Part shown: piece after piece, positions 1-8,216 of the stretch
Numbering within the stretch: the first letter of the stretch is position 1
Layout of the letters: each line of letters opens with the position of its first letter
Assembly (NCBI GenBank): GCA_003576705.1
Contig: QOZS01000056.1
Location: 1-33,993, forward strand
Direction of reading: 5' to 3'
DNA: 33,993 nucleotides
Source of the DNA: Desertibaculum subflavum
Lineage (GTDB): Bacteria > Pseudomonadota > Alphaproteobacteria > Ferrovibrionales > Ferrovibrionaceae
Translations under genes and position numbers: made by a program
The notes under the pieces: generated by a model
The model's input: only the letters and a program-made list of their open reading frames with translations
Told to the model about the DNA's origin: nothing
Databases searched by the model: none

Positions 1-139
1 CTTCTCGTCCATCTCATTCGTCTCTTTCCATGGCATCGGCAAACCCCTCCCGCCGACCCACAAAAACTGTCAGGCATCTATCCGGTCTACTCTGTCCGAC
101 ATCTAACCAGTTCGGACCAACACAAAAGCCCCCACCCAA

Positions 140-166
140 CCCTCCCCCGGCTTCGTCGAGGGAGGG
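140..166 (-). terminator. possible terminator hairpin after the tandem-wHTH gene
   Basis: A perfect 7-bp inverted repeat (CCCTCCC at 140-146 and GGGAGGG at 160-166) with a 13-nt loop starts directly after the stop codon of the minus-strand gene that ends at 168. Read on the minus strand, a short CTTTTG run follows about a dozen bases later instead of immediately, so it is a weak intrinsic terminator at best. Bases 1-139 hold nothing I can assign. Confidence 0.3.
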
Positions 167-167
167 C

Positions 168-1382
168 TTATGGCGGTGCGGCTTCCTCGGCGCGGATCTG
201 CTTGAGCACGTCGAGCATGACGCGGCCGGCGTCGGGATCGATGTCGAGGATGTTGCGGATCACCGGGAGGAACTGCGCATGGACCGCGGGCGGCGCGATG
301 GGCCGCGGGGCCGGCTTCGGCTCTGGCGCGGCGCGCGTGTTCCGCTTCGCGCCGCCGATCCCGAGCACGCGGCCGATGGCCTTGTGGGCGGAAAGCGCGG
401 TGGAGACGAGGCCCTGTTCCAGGGCGAGGTCGCGCAGCCGCTCCATCCGGTGGCGGTGTGCCTGCAGCGGATCGAGGCCCTCGCATAAGGGAAGCCGGGA
501 CGGCGCGTCCGTTCCGCGGCGCATTCGTTCCTCGATCCGGCTCTCATAGACGCAGACATCGCCCTGCGCCTGCGCGATCAGGCGGAGGTCTTCCAGCTCG
601 GCCAGCGCCTTGCGGGCGCCGCGCACAGTGATGCCGTGGCGGCGGGAAATGCGGAAGGCCCAGCTCTTGTCGCGGTCGTCCTCGGGGAAGTCGACCGGGT
701 CCTTGGCGCGGTCGAGCATGACCTCGATCAGGGCATGCCGGGCGGCGGGGGCCAGCGCCCGGTCGGCATTGACCTTGGAGACCAGCACGAGGTTGGCCGC
801 CTCGGGCGCGCCGAGGGGGGCCTCTTCCTCAGGCGGCTCGGCCGGCGCCGCGTCCGGGTGGCGCATCTGTTCCCCTGCCAGGAGCGCCCGGCCGAGGGCG
901 CGCTCGGCCGAGACGGCGGTCGCGATCCGCTTCGCCGCCACCGCGCGGTCGCGCAGGCTCGCCAGCGTGTCGAGATATTCCGCCGGGCTCGGCTCGGCCC
1001 GGGCCTCGCTCAGGAAGGCCCATTCGCGGGCCAGCTCGGGCTGTTCGGCGGGATCGGCCGGCGGCCCCTCGCCGGGGCGGAAGAAATGCCCGTTCGGCCG
1101 CAAGGTCAGGCAGAGCTGCTCGACCAGTTCGGCGATCGCCTGCCGCACCGTCCGCTCGGCCAAGGCCAGATGCCGGGCGAGCGCCCGGACCGGCGGCCGT
1201 TCCGGCAGAATGAAAGGGTCGTCCACCGCGACGCTGAGCGCGACCAGCACCTGCTTGGCCGCCGGGGTCAGCGCCGGATGGCGCACGGCGCGCAGCACGT
1301 GCTCCCGGCGGTACAGGTAGGACCACTCGGCCAGCGAGCGCCTCCGGGGAATATGGGCTTCGGACATGGCAGCATCCATCAT
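168..1382 (-). CDS. tandem-duplicated winged-helix DNA-binding protein, unknown role
   Basis: A 404-residue protein that I do not recognise as a named family. It reads as two copies of one unit. Copy 1 is a winged helix at about residues 38-98 (LTPAAKQVLVAL...RTVRQAIAEL) followed by a helical stretch at about 138-170 (LRDRAVAAKRI...ALGRAL). Copy 2 is a winged helix at about 209-275 (LAPAARHALIEV...RGARKALAEL) followed by a similar helical stretch at about 309-343 (LRDLALEQGLV...AIGRVL). The two halves align by eye. A Pro/Ala linker and a short helix end the protein. It is probably a cytoplasmic DNA-binding protein, perhaps self-regulated, because two direct repeats lie just upstream. The start is uncertain: ATGs at residues 1, 2 and 6 are all possible and none has a good ribosome site. 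Parts of RepA/RepC initiators and of phage small terminases have similar folds, but no plasmid or phage genes are nearby. Confidence 0.75.
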   Translation of the reverse strand: MMDAAMSEAHIPRRRSLAEWSYLYRREHVLRAVRHPALTPAAKQVLVALSVAVDDPFILPERPPVRALARHLALAERTVRQAIAELVEQLCLTLRPNGHFFRPGEGPPADPAEQPELAREWAFLSEARAEPSPAEYLDTLASLRDRAVAAKRIATAVSAERALGRALLAGEQMRHPDAAPAEPPEEEAPLGAPEAANLVLVSKVNADRALAPAARHALIEVMLDRAKDPVDFPEDDRDKSWAFRISRRHGITVRGARKALAELEDLRLIAQAQGDVCVYESRIEERMRRGTDAPSRLPLCEGLDPLQAHRHRMERLRDLALEQGLVSTALSAHKAIGRVLGIGGAKRNTRAAPEPKPAPRPIAPPAVHAQFLPVIRNILDIDPDAGRVMLDVLKQIRAEEAAPP

Positions 1383-1395
1383 AGAGTGCCGTATG

Positions 1396-1424
1396 ATACA
1401 AGATGTTCACCGCAAATACAAGAT
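1396..1424. repeat. direct repeats upstream of the wHTH gene
   Basis: ATACAAGAT occurs twice, at 1396-1404 and 1416-1424, exactly 20 bp apart (about two helical turns). This lies in the 126-bp gap between the divergent wHTH gene and the hydrolase gene. A tandem-domain DNA-binding protein could bind such a pair with one domain per copy. That is inference from spacing only. Confidence 0.45.
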
Positions 1425-1508
1425 CGGCGTCGTGCGTGGGCACGATGGGAAGCGGGTCAGACGTTGCCGTCCGTGCTAGCTTCGCCAAAAGCGTGGGAGG
1501 AACCGTCA

Positions 1509-2369
1509 GTGCTGCAACTGCACCAGATCCGGACGCGGTCCGGGCTGACCTTCGATGCCTGGAAAGAGGGGCCGGCGGATGGGCCGCTGGTCCTGCTGCT
1601 GCACGGCTATCCGCAATCGCGCCATACCTGGCGGGCGCAGGTGCCGGCATTGGCCGCGGCCGGCTACCTGGCGGTGGCGCCGGACCAGCGCGGCTATTCG
1701 CCGGGCGCGCGGCCCGACCCGGCCGATCTCGCCAATTATCACTACGACCGCCTGGTCGGCGACGTGCTCGATATCGCGGAGGCGCTGGGCGCGGGCGAGC
1801 GGCGCTTCCATCTCATCGGGCACGATTGGGGCGGGCAGGTCGCCTGGGGCGTGGCGGCGCGGCATGCCGATCGCCTCGCCAGCCTCGCCATCCTGTCGCG
1901 GCCGCATCCGACCGCCTTCGTCGCTGCGCTGCAGGCGGCCGACGGCGACCAGAAGCACCGGTCGCGCCATCACCGCGCGTTCCTCAATCCGGATACCGGC
2001 CGGCTGCTGCTGGAGGAGGGCGCGCGGCGGCTGCGGCGGAATCTATCCGAGGCCGGCGTGCCTTCCGCGGCGGTCGAGGATTATGTCGGCGTGCTGGGCA
2101 ACGCGGCAGCGATGGAGGCGGCGCTGGCCTGGTACCGCGCCCAGGAGGGCCTGCGCGTCAGCCTCGGCCCGATCGACGTGCCGGTGCTTTATCTCTGGGG
2201 CGATGCCGACGCGACGGTCGGCCGCGCCGCCGCCGAGGGGACGGCGGCGCAGATCCAGGCGCCGTTCCGCTTCGTCGAACTGCCCGGCATCGGCCATTTC
2301 ATCACCGACCAGGTGCCGGCCGAGGTCGATGCGCTGCTGCTGGAGCATTTGCGCGCGCATCCGGCGTAG
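1509..2369 (+). CDS. epoxide-hydrolase-like alpha/beta hydrolase
   Basis: A 286-residue alpha/beta hydrolase. The oxyanion motif HGYP is at 32-35. The nucleophile elbow GHDWGG puts Asp106 where serine hydrolases have Ser, as in epoxide hydrolases and haloalkane dehalogenases. The acid is probably Asp232 or Asp234 (LWGDAD), and His263 (GIGHF) completes the triad. The cap contains WYR at about 208-210, which matches the ring-opening tyrosine of epoxide hydrolases and favours that subgroup over dehalogenases. The likely reaction is hydrolysis of an epoxide to a diol through an alkyl-enzyme ester, in the cytoplasm; the substrate is unknown. I chose the GTG start at 1509 because GGGAGG (1495-1500) lies 8 nt upstream. 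The frame stays open far upstream, but only as antisense to the previous gene. Confidence 0.85.
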   Translation: MLQLHQIRTRSGLTFDAWKEGPADGPLVLLLHGYPQSRHTWRAQVPALAAAGYLAVAPDQRGYSPGARPDPADLANYHYDRLVGDVLDIAEALGAGERRFHLIGHDWGGQVAWGVAARHADRLASLAILSRPHPTAFVAALQAADGDQKHRSRHHRAFLNPDTGRLLLEEGARRLRRNLSEAGVPSAAVEDYVGVLGNAAAMEAALAWYRAQEGLRVSLGPIDVPVLYLWGDADATVGRAAAEGTAAQIQAPFRFVELPGIGHFITDQVPAEVDALLLEHLRAHPA

Positions 2370-2544
2370 TCCGGTGAGGGCCGCGATCCGCGCGCCCATC
2401 CGACACGCATACGCCCATGGGACAAGCCACGCAGGCGTGACATCTGCCGCTGTGACATTCCGGCGCGCGAGCTTTGCCGTGGTCCCTCACTGACCCATAT
2501 CGCCCTCGCTACGCGACGCGGTTTTCGAGTCAGGAGGTTCCCCC

Positions 2545-3195
2545 GTGCAGAAGACATTTGCTCTTGCGACTTTGGCCGTTGGTACATTGATCGCCGTGGC
2601 GGCCGAGGCGGCCGTGCTTCCCGGCGCCGCGCCGGTCGCCCCGGATGCGACGCCGCAGCAGGCGCGCCGCGCTCTGGAATCCGTCGGCTTCAGCCAGATC
2701 ACGGCGCTCCGCCAGTCCGGCAATATCGTGCGCGCCGTGGCGCTGTATCAGGGCGAGCCGGTGCGCCTCGTGCTCGATACCCGCACCGGCCGGATCAGCG
2801 ACGATACGGGCGCACCGGCGATCGCAGTCACGCCGGCGACCGGCGATGCGGCGGTCCGGGCGCAGCTCGCAAGCCTCGGCTATACCGGGCTCGGTGCCGT
2901 GGACCGGCGCGGCAATATCTGGACCGTGCCGGCGCAGCGCGGCCCCAATCCGGTCACCGTCCGCGTCAATGCCCTGACCGGCCGGGTGACCGACGGCTCG
3001 GTGCCGCTGGTGCAGCACATCGCCGCGCGCGACGACATGGATACCGGTTATGTGGCGCAGCAGCTTCGCCTGCTGGGTTACGACCGTGTCGGCGTGGTGA
3101 CCCGGTCCGGCAATGTCTACCGGGCCGATGTCAGCCGCGCCGGTGTGCCAGCGAGGGTGCGCATCGACGGGATGACCGGCGCGGTCACGCGATAG
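2545..3195 (+). CDS. secreted protein with three PepSY-like repeats
   Basis: A 216-residue protein starting at a GTG with AGGAGG (2532-2537) 7 nt upstream. Residues 1-22 form a Sec signal peptide ending in an alanine-rich cleavage region. Three repeats of about 48 residues follow, at roughly 36-84, 100-148 and 166-215. Each has an opening helix (ARRALES / VRAQLAS / VAQQLRL), a Gly-Tyr/Phe turn, a strand starting near GN[IV], and an ending like R[IV][ND]xxTGxVT. This pattern resembles PepSY-type domains, which are small periplasmic modules sometimes linked to protease inhibition. It is probably periplasmic. It stands alone between the hydrolase and a convergent chemoreceptor and ends at a strong hairpin. 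Assignment to PepSY is by eye and uncertain; the repeat structure and secretion are clear. Confidence 0.75.
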   Translation: MQKTFALATLAVGTLIAVAAEAAVLPGAAPVAPDATPQQARRALESVGFSQITALRQSGNIVRAVALYQGEPVRLVLDTRTGRISDDTGAPAIAVTPATGDAAVRAQLASLGYTGLGAVDRRGNIWTVPAQRGPNPVTVRVNALTGRVTDGSVPLVQHIAARDDMDTGYVAQQLRLLGYDRVGVVTRSGNVYRADVSRAGVPARVRIDGMTGAVTR

Positions 3196-3203
3196 GAAAA
3201 GGC

Positions 3204-3230
3204 GGAGCGGCGCCGTTGCGGCGCCGCTCC
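3204..3230. terminator. bidirectional terminator between convergent genes
   Basis: A perfect 11-bp stem (GGAGCGGCGCC at 3204-3214 and GGCGCCGCTCC at 3220-3230) with a 5-nt loop. It sits between the PepSY-like gene (ending 3195) and the chemoreceptor gene (ending 3258 on the minus strand). Read on the minus strand it is followed by GCCTTTTCC, a usable T run. On the plus strand the downstream bases are poorer in T. Confidence 0.7.
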
Positions 3231-3257
3231 TGCCTCTCAACGTAACTACGTCGGTCG

Positions 3258-5489
3258 TTACGGGGCGCGGATCTGGCCGAGGAAGCGGCCGACTTCCTCG
3301 CGCAGCGTGCCGGCCTGACGCGACAGGCCGGAGGCGGCGCCGAGGATCTGGGTCGAGGCCCTGCCGGTCTCGCCGGCGGCCGAGGTGACGCCGTCGATGT
3401 TCTGCGACACTTCCTGGGTGCCGACCGCGGCCTGCTGCACGTTGCGGGCGATCTCGGCGGTGGAGGCCGACTGCTCCTCGACCGCGCTGGCGATCGAGGT
3501 GGCGATCTGACTGAACTCGCCGATCATGCGGCCGACCTCGGCGATGGCGCCCGCGGCATCGCCGGTGGCGCCCTGGATGGCGGCGATCTGCTGGCCGATC
3601 TCGTCGGTCGCCTTGGCGGTCTGATTGGCCAGGTTCTTCACTTCCGACGCGACCACGGCGAAGCCCTTGCCGGCCTCGCCGGCGCGTGCCGCTTCGATCG
3701 TGGCGTTGAGCGCGAGCAGGTTGGTCTGGCTCGCGATGTCGCTGATCAGCTTGATGACATGGCCGATCTTCTGCGCCGCTTCGGTCAGGCCCTGGACCTG
3801 CTGGTTGGTCTGCTCGGCGCGGTTGACCGCGCGACCGGCCATCGAGCTGGCGCTCTGCACCTGGCGGCTGATCTCGGCGATCGAGGCATTGAGCTCCTCG
3901 GCCGCGGCGGCCACCGTCTGCACGTTGGCGGAGGCCTGCTGCGAGGCCGAGGCGCCGGCAGCGGCCTGGCGCGAGGTCTCGTCGGCAGTGGAGGAGAGCA
4001 TGCCGGCGCCCTGCTCCATCTCGTTGGCGGCATGGGCGACCTGGCCGACGATGCCGCCGACCGAGCTCTCGAAGGCATCGGCGAGCTTCAGCATCGACGA
4101 CTTGCGCTGCTGCTCGGCCTCGGCCTGGACGCGCTGCGCTTCGGCGGCGCGCGTCGCCTCGGCCTTGCGCATGGCGTCCTCGGCCTCGCGCAGGCGGCGC
4201 TCCAAGGTCGCCTGGGCCTCGGCGCGCTGCGCCTCCTGGTCGGCGCGGGCGGCTTCGCGCTCGGCCTCCTGGTGCTGGCGCGTCGCCTCGGCCTCGGCGC
4301 GCAGGCGCTCGGCCTCGATGCCGCTCTCCTTGAACACGGCGAGCGCCCGGGCGAGCTGACCGATCTCGTCCTGCCGCTGGCTGTCCGGGATCTCGACGGT
4401 GAAGTCGCCGCGGGCGACTTCGCCCATCACGCCGGCGATGCGGTCCAGCGCCAGCATAACCTTGCGCTGGAACATCAGGGTGGCGACGCCGAGGCCGGCG
4501 AAGACCACCAGCAGGGCGCCCGCCTCGAGCAGCAGGGCCAGGCGCGCTTCGCTTACCTGTGCCGCGCTGAGATCGTTCAGCGACTGGATGGCGGCGTCGC
4601 GGATGGCGAACATGGTGGCGAGTTGGTCGATGACCTGGCTGTCCCAGCCGGCCTGATTCAGCGTGTAGGGCTTCGCCGCGCGCGACTCTTCCATGGTGGA
4701 GAAGATCTTGCCGCGCACCGGCTGCATCATCTTGGCGTCGATGTCGGCGAAGGTACGCCGCACCGGCGAGCTCTCGTCGAGCTGCTGCACCAGCAACGTC
4801 AGGCGGGCGCGGATGGCATCGAGGGCGCCGAGGCCGCGATCGGCGCGGCCCAGCTCCTCCGGCGTCATCGGCCGGCCCTGACGGACGCCGGCGCCGATCG
4901 GGATCACCGTCGCCGAACCGGATTCGCGCAGGTCGAGCACGGTGCGGCCGATGGTGGCGAGCTCGCCGACCGCCGCATCGGCGAGGGTGATCCGGCGCTC
5001 CATCGTGTCGATGATCGGGTTCAGCTTGCTCTGGATCTTGAACTGCGCCGTGGTGATCTCGGGCTGCACCTTCATGCGCTCCGGGCGTTCCTGCTTGAGA
5101 ATCTCGTCCGCGCGGTTGCGGATCGCCGCGTTCTCCTTGCGCGCGGTTTGCAAGGTGGCCAGCAGGTCGGCCGGCACGTCGCCCTGGATGCGGCCGAAGG
5201 CGCCGATCGTCGCGTCGAAGGATGCGTCCAGCTCCTTGCGGCTCTTCGCCAGCGCTTCGCGCTGCGCCTTGCCGTCATCGGTCGCGCTCATGGCGCGCGT
5301 CATCATCGAGCGTTCGAGCAGCATGCGCTGCGGCACGACCAGCAGGTGGCCATAGGCGGCTGAGAGACGCGTCGCCGTCTCAGCCCGGGACATCTCCGAC
5401 CACGACACCGCCACCAGATAGCCGCCGACAGCCACGGCGAGCGCGCCGACGGCGGCGGCCGCGGCGTTGAACATGACCCGGATCTTCAT
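3258..5489 (-). CDS. methyl-accepting chemotaxis protein
   Basis: A 743-residue transmembrane chemoreceptor. TM1 is at about 8-29. A mostly helical periplasmic sensor follows at about 30-316, and TM2 is at about 317-340. A HAMP domain covers about 341-393, then a long Ala/Glu/Arg coiled coil covers about 395-460. The cytoplasmic signalling hairpin has the conserved tip around 582-621 (IASQTNLLALNATIEAARAG, then GKGFAVVASEV), which binds CheA and CheW. No CheR-binding pentapeptide is visible at the C-terminus. The ligand is unknown. The gene lies 211 bp downstream of rutD on the same strand, so a pyrimidine-related signal is possible but not shown. The start at 5489 has an AAGAAGG-like site upstream. 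The 5490-5700 gap has no clear promoter that I can defend. Confidence 0.95.
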   Translation of the reverse strand: MKIRVMFNAAAAAVGALAVAVGGYLVAVSWSEMSRAETATRLSAAYGHLLVVPQRMLLERSMMTRAMSATDDGKAQREALAKSRKELDASFDATIGAFGRIQGDVPADLLATLQTARKENAAIRNRADEILKQERPERMKVQPEITTAQFKIQSKLNPIIDTMERRITLADAAVGELATIGRTVLDLRESGSATVIPIGAGVRQGRPMTPEELGRADRGLGALDAIRARLTLLVQQLDESSPVRRTFADIDAKMMQPVRGKIFSTMEESRAAKPYTLNQAGWDSQVIDQLATMFAIRDAAIQSLNDLSAAQVSEARLALLLEAGALLVVFAGLGVATLMFQRKVMLALDRIAGVMGEVARGDFTVEIPDSQRQDEIGQLARALAVFKESGIEAERLRAEAEATRQHQEAEREAARADQEAQRAEAQATLERRLREAEDAMRKAEATRAAEAQRVQAEAEQQRKSSMLKLADAFESSVGGIVGQVAHAANEMEQGAGMLSSTADETSRQAAAGASASQQASANVQTVAAAAEELNASIAEISRQVQSASSMAGRAVNRAEQTNQQVQGLTEAAQKIGHVIKLISDIASQTNLLALNATIEAARAGEAGKGFAVVASEVKNLANQTAKATDEIGQQIAAIQGATGDAAGAIAEVGRMIGEFSQIATSIASAVEEQSASTAEIARNVQQAAVGTQEVSQNIDGVTSAAGETGRASTQILGAASGLSRQAGTLREEVGRFLGQIRAP

Positions 5490-5700
5490 CGGAGACGACC
5501 TTCTTTTCCACGCTGACCGGCGGACGCAAGCCTCGCGCGGCCGGCATGTAATGGGCCCCCGGCATTGAAAGGATTGTTAAGGACGCTGACCAAAATTCCG
5601 GCAGAACGTAAGTTGTGATCTGGGGTTCGTGAGGAAACCCGGTGTTCCGCAACTCACGGTCGGCGCGGCTGCTTTTAGCCGGCCATATATTGGCGCCGCG

Positions 5701-6483
5701 CTAACCTTGGTCGGCCAGGAAGCGGAGCATCGCGGCGTTGCTGGCCGCCGCCGCCGTCACCGTGATGCCGTGGCCGCCATGCTCGAACAATTCGAAGCGG
5801 CAGCGCGGCAGGCCGGCGGCGAGGCGTTCCGAGCAGGTATAGGGCACCAGCGCGTCGTCCTTCGACGCGACGACGAGCGCGGGTGCCGCGATCGCGCCGA
5901 GCCGGGCTGCGATGTCGAAGGCGAGCAGGGCGTCGATCCGCTTCAGCAAGGTGTCGGTGCCCTGGAAATGCGCGATGCCGTGCGCGACCTCGGCCTCGAC
6001 CTGCGCCGCATGCGCCGAGAGCCACCAGGACGGATAGAGGAAGATCGGCTGCGCCTCGACATAGGCGGCGATGCCGCTGTTCTGCAGCAACCGGCGCCGC
6101 GCGGCGAAGCAGCGCGCGGTGTGCGGATCCGGCGCGGCCCAGGCGTTGATCAGGACGAGCTTGCCGATCGCCCCGGGCCGGCGGAGCGCCAGCGCAAGGC
6201 CGATCAGGCCGCCGAGAGCGTGGCCGACGAGGTGCACGCGCGCGACGCCCGCCGCGCGCATGACGTCGAGAACGTCCTCCGCCATTGCGTCGATGCTGTA
6301 ATTCTCCGGCAGGTCGGCCTTGCTGCGGCCGGTGCCGCGCTGGTCGTAGGTGATGACCTGGAACCGCCGGCCGAGCGCCTCGATCTGCGGTGCCCAGAAG
6401 CCGCCGGCGCCGCCGAGGCCGGCGGAGAGCAGCACCGTCTCGACCGCGTCGGTCCGGCCGTGCCGTTCGAAATGGAGGGTCAC
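5701..6483 (-). CDS. rutD: RutD, aminoacrylate hydrolase-type protein of the Rut pathway
   Basis: A 260-residue alpha/beta hydrolase fold protein that speeds breakdown of aminoacrylate to malonic semialdehyde in the Rut uracil pathway. The nucleophile elbow reads GHALGG (87-92), with Ala89 where a serine would normally sit. E. coli RutD has the same GHALG, so this is a family trait and not a mutation. The segment CFAARRRLLQNSG followed by EAQPIFLYPSWW also matches RutD closely. The start is a GTG whose bases overlap the stop of rutC (GTGA, 6480-6483), so the two genes are translationally coupled. It is the last rut gene in this run. Confidence 0.92.
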   Translation of the reverse strand: MTLHFERHGRTDAVETVLLSAGLGGAGGFWAPQIEALGRRFQVITYDQRGTGRSKADLPENYSIDAMAEDVLDVMRAAGVARVHLVGHALGGLIGLALALRRPGAIGKLVLINAWAAPDPHTARCFAARRRLLQNSGIAAYVEAQPIFLYPSWWLSAHAAQVEAEVAHGIAHFQGTDTLLKRIDALLAFDIAARLGAIAAPALVVASKDDALVPYTCSERLAAGLPRCRFELFEHGGHGITVTAAAASNAAMLRFLADQG

Positions 6484-6869
6484 CGCTTGCCGATATGGGC
6501 GATGGAGGCGATCTCGACCACGGCGCCCGGCTTCACCAGGCCGCATTGGATGCAGTAGCGGGCCGGCTTGTCGCCCGGGAAGTACTCGGCATAGACCTTG
6601 TTGAGCGCGCCGTAATGCGCCCAGTCGGTGACGAAGATGTGGTTGAAGGTGACGTCGTCCATCGTGCCGCCGGCGGTCTCGATGACGCTCTTGATGGTCT
6701 CCAGGATGTGCCGGGTCTGCGCCGCGGCATCGCCCGGGAACAGCACGTTGTTGTCCTTGTCGAAGGCGAGCGTGCCGGCGACATAGACCACGCCGTCGGC
6801 CAAGGTGCCGGGCGAGTAGGGGGGGAGCGGCTTGCCCGAACCGGGCGGGATGATGGCGGTCTTCGGCAT
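6480..6869 (-). CDS. rutC: RutC, RidA-family aminoacrylate deaminase/reductase
   Basis: A 129-residue protein of the RidA/YjgF family. In the Rut pathway RutC acts on the three-carbon aminoacrylate intermediate (first proposed as a peracid reductase, later shown to deaminate 3-aminoacrylate). The sequence has the typical RutC start (PGSGKPLPPYSPGTLADGVV) and the segment HIFVTDWAHYGALNKVYAEYF. The length is normal for the family. It starts 12 bp after the rutA stop with AAAGGA as ribosome site, and its stop overlaps the rutD start. In E. coli rutB lies between rutA and rutC; here nothing fits in the gap. Confidence 0.95.
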   Translation of the reverse strand: MPKTAIIPPGSGKPLPPYSPGTLADGVVYVAGTLAFDKDNNVLFPGDAAAQTRHILETIKSVIETAGGTMDDVTFNHIFVTDWAHYGALNKVYAEYFPGDKPARYCIQCGLVKPGAVVEIASIAHIGKR

Positions 6870-6881
6870 CGCTTGATCCTT

Positions 6882-7964
6882 TCAGGCGGCGAGGGTGGCG
6901 GCGGCTTTGCGGCTCTGCATCAGGGGCTGGATGCGCTCGCCGAAATCGGTCACGCCCTGCACGAACTCGTCGAAGGTGAGGAGGACGCCGCCGACGCCGG
7001 GCATGGCGGCGATCCGGTCCAGCATGGCGGCAACCGAGGCATAGGAGCCGACCAGCGTGCCCATGTTCAGGTTCACCGCGCCTTCGGGCGCGGCGATCTG
7101 GCCGACATTGGTGTTGGCGGCGGGGCGGGTGTCGGCGGCGATCTGCTGCGTCATCCAGCCGAGCGCCTCGCGGTCGGCGCCGGCCTTGTAGAGCTCCCAT
7201 TTCGCCAGCGCCGCTTCATCGGTCTCGTCCGCGATCACCATCAGCAGGACATAGACGGGGACCTCGCGGCCGGCCGCCGCGGCGGCCTCGCGCATGCGCT
7301 CCACGACGGGGGCGAAGGCGGTCGGCGTGTTGATGCCCTTGCCGAGGCAGAAATTGTAGTCGGCGTATTTCGCCGAGAAGGCGAGGCCGCCATCGCTCTG
7401 CCCGGCGCAGATAATCTTCATCGGGGCCTGCGGCCGGGGCGACAGGCGGCAGTCGCTCATGGTCAGGAACTCGCCCTTGAGGTCGGAGCGTCCGGTCTCC
7501 CACAGGTCGCGCAACACCTGGACGTATTCGCCGAGATAGTCGTAGCGGCGGTGGAAATAGTGGTCGCCCGGCCAGATCCCCATCTGGGAATATTCCGGCC
7601 GCTGCCAGCCGGTGATCACGTTGAGGCCGAACCGGCCGTGCGAGATGCTGTCGATGGTGGAGGCCATGCGGGCGACGATGGCGGGCGGCATGGCAAGCGT
7701 CGCCGCGGTGGCGTAGAGCCTGATCCGGCTGGTAACCGCGGCGAGGCCGGCCATCAGGGTGAAGCTCTCCAGGTTGTGGTCCCAGAACTGGCTCGGCCCG
7801 CCGAAGCCGCGCAGCTTGATCATCGAGAGGGCGAAATCGAACCCGTAGCGCTCGGCCCGGGCCACGATCTCGCGGTTGAGGTCGAAGCTCGGCATGTATT
7901 GCGGCGAGGTGGTGGAGATCAGCCAGCCGTTGTTGCCGATCGGGATGAAGACGCCGATATCCAT
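6882..7964 (-). CDS. rutA: RutA, pyrimidine monooxygenase
   Basis: A 360-residue flavin-dependent monooxygenase of the luciferase fold. RutA opens the uracil ring between N3 and C4 to give a ureidoacrylate product, using FMN that the reductase RutF normally supplies. The match to E. coli RutA is plain from the first residues (DIGVFIPIGNNGWLIS) through FDFALSMIKLRGFGG, HNLESFTLMAGLAAVTSRI, GQSDGGLAFSAKYAD and NMGTLVGSYASVA to ERIQPLMQ. I start at the ATG at 7964 because AGGAGA lies just upstream and the homology begins there; a longer form from 8000 would add 12 unconserved residues. It is the first gene of a tight rutA-rutC-rutD run. No rutB, rutE, rutF or rutG is in this window. Confidence 0.97.
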   Translation of the reverse strand: MDIGVFIPIGNNGWLISTTSPQYMPSFDLNREIVARAERYGFDFALSMIKLRGFGGPSQFWDHNLESFTLMAGLAAVTSRIRLYATAATLAMPPAIVARMASTIDSISHGRFGLNVITGWQRPEYSQMGIWPGDHYFHRRYDYLGEYVQVLRDLWETGRSDLKGEFLTMSDCRLSPRPQAPMKIICAGQSDGGLAFSAKYADYNFCLGKGINTPTAFAPVVERMREAAAAAGREVPVYVLLMVIADETDEAALAKWELYKAGADREALGWMTQQIAADTRPAANTNVGQIAAPEGAVNLNMGTLVGSYASVAAMLDRIAAMPGVGGVLLTFDEFVQGVTDFGERIQPLMQSRKAAATLAA

Positions 7965-8127
7965 GTCGCTCTCCTGCGGTGGCGCGGTCGCGGATCGCAA
8001 CGCAAGGCGGATGCCAGATCCGGATGCCGCCGTCGCGGCATGTCCGCGGGCGCCGGCATGCCGCCGGAAGCGGCAGCGGGGCGTGCCGATTGCCCAAGCT
8101 TGTGGCGCGCCGGGCCGGCGAAATGCC

Positions 8128-8139
8128 TTGCCTTGGCAA
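8128..8139. promoter_or_regulatory. small palindrome in the rutA divergent promoter region
   Basis: TTGCC-TT-GGCAA forms 5-bp arms around a 2-nt centre in the 252-bp gap between rutA and the divergent membrane-protein gene. It loosely resembles the two-fold RutR-type operator (TTGACC..GGTCAA), but two arm bases do not fit. No clear sigma-70 or sigma-54 promoter was found in the gap. Confidence 0.2.
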
Positions 8140-8216
8140 AACCGCGGCTCCTAAACCGGTGCGGATCGGGGACAGATGATTCGCGCGGGCCAGTGATTCA
8201 GCCGGGGGGCGCTGCG

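Noticed and set aside
2437..2458. GTGACAT repeated 15 bp apart upstream of the PepSY-like gene.
   Set aside because: Too short and too far from the gene (over 85 bp) to call an operator without comparison to relatives.
8072..8088. A sigma-54-like element on the minus strand upstream of rutA (CGGCACG then GCTGC).
   Set aside because: The GG and GC pairs are 11 bases apart where 10 is required, and it sits far from rutA with no enhancer-like site seen.
6390..8216. A long upstream extension of the membrane-protein frame over the rut genes.
   Set aside because: rutA, rutC and rutD are certain on the other strand, and a G-rich ribosome site precedes the ATG at 8217.
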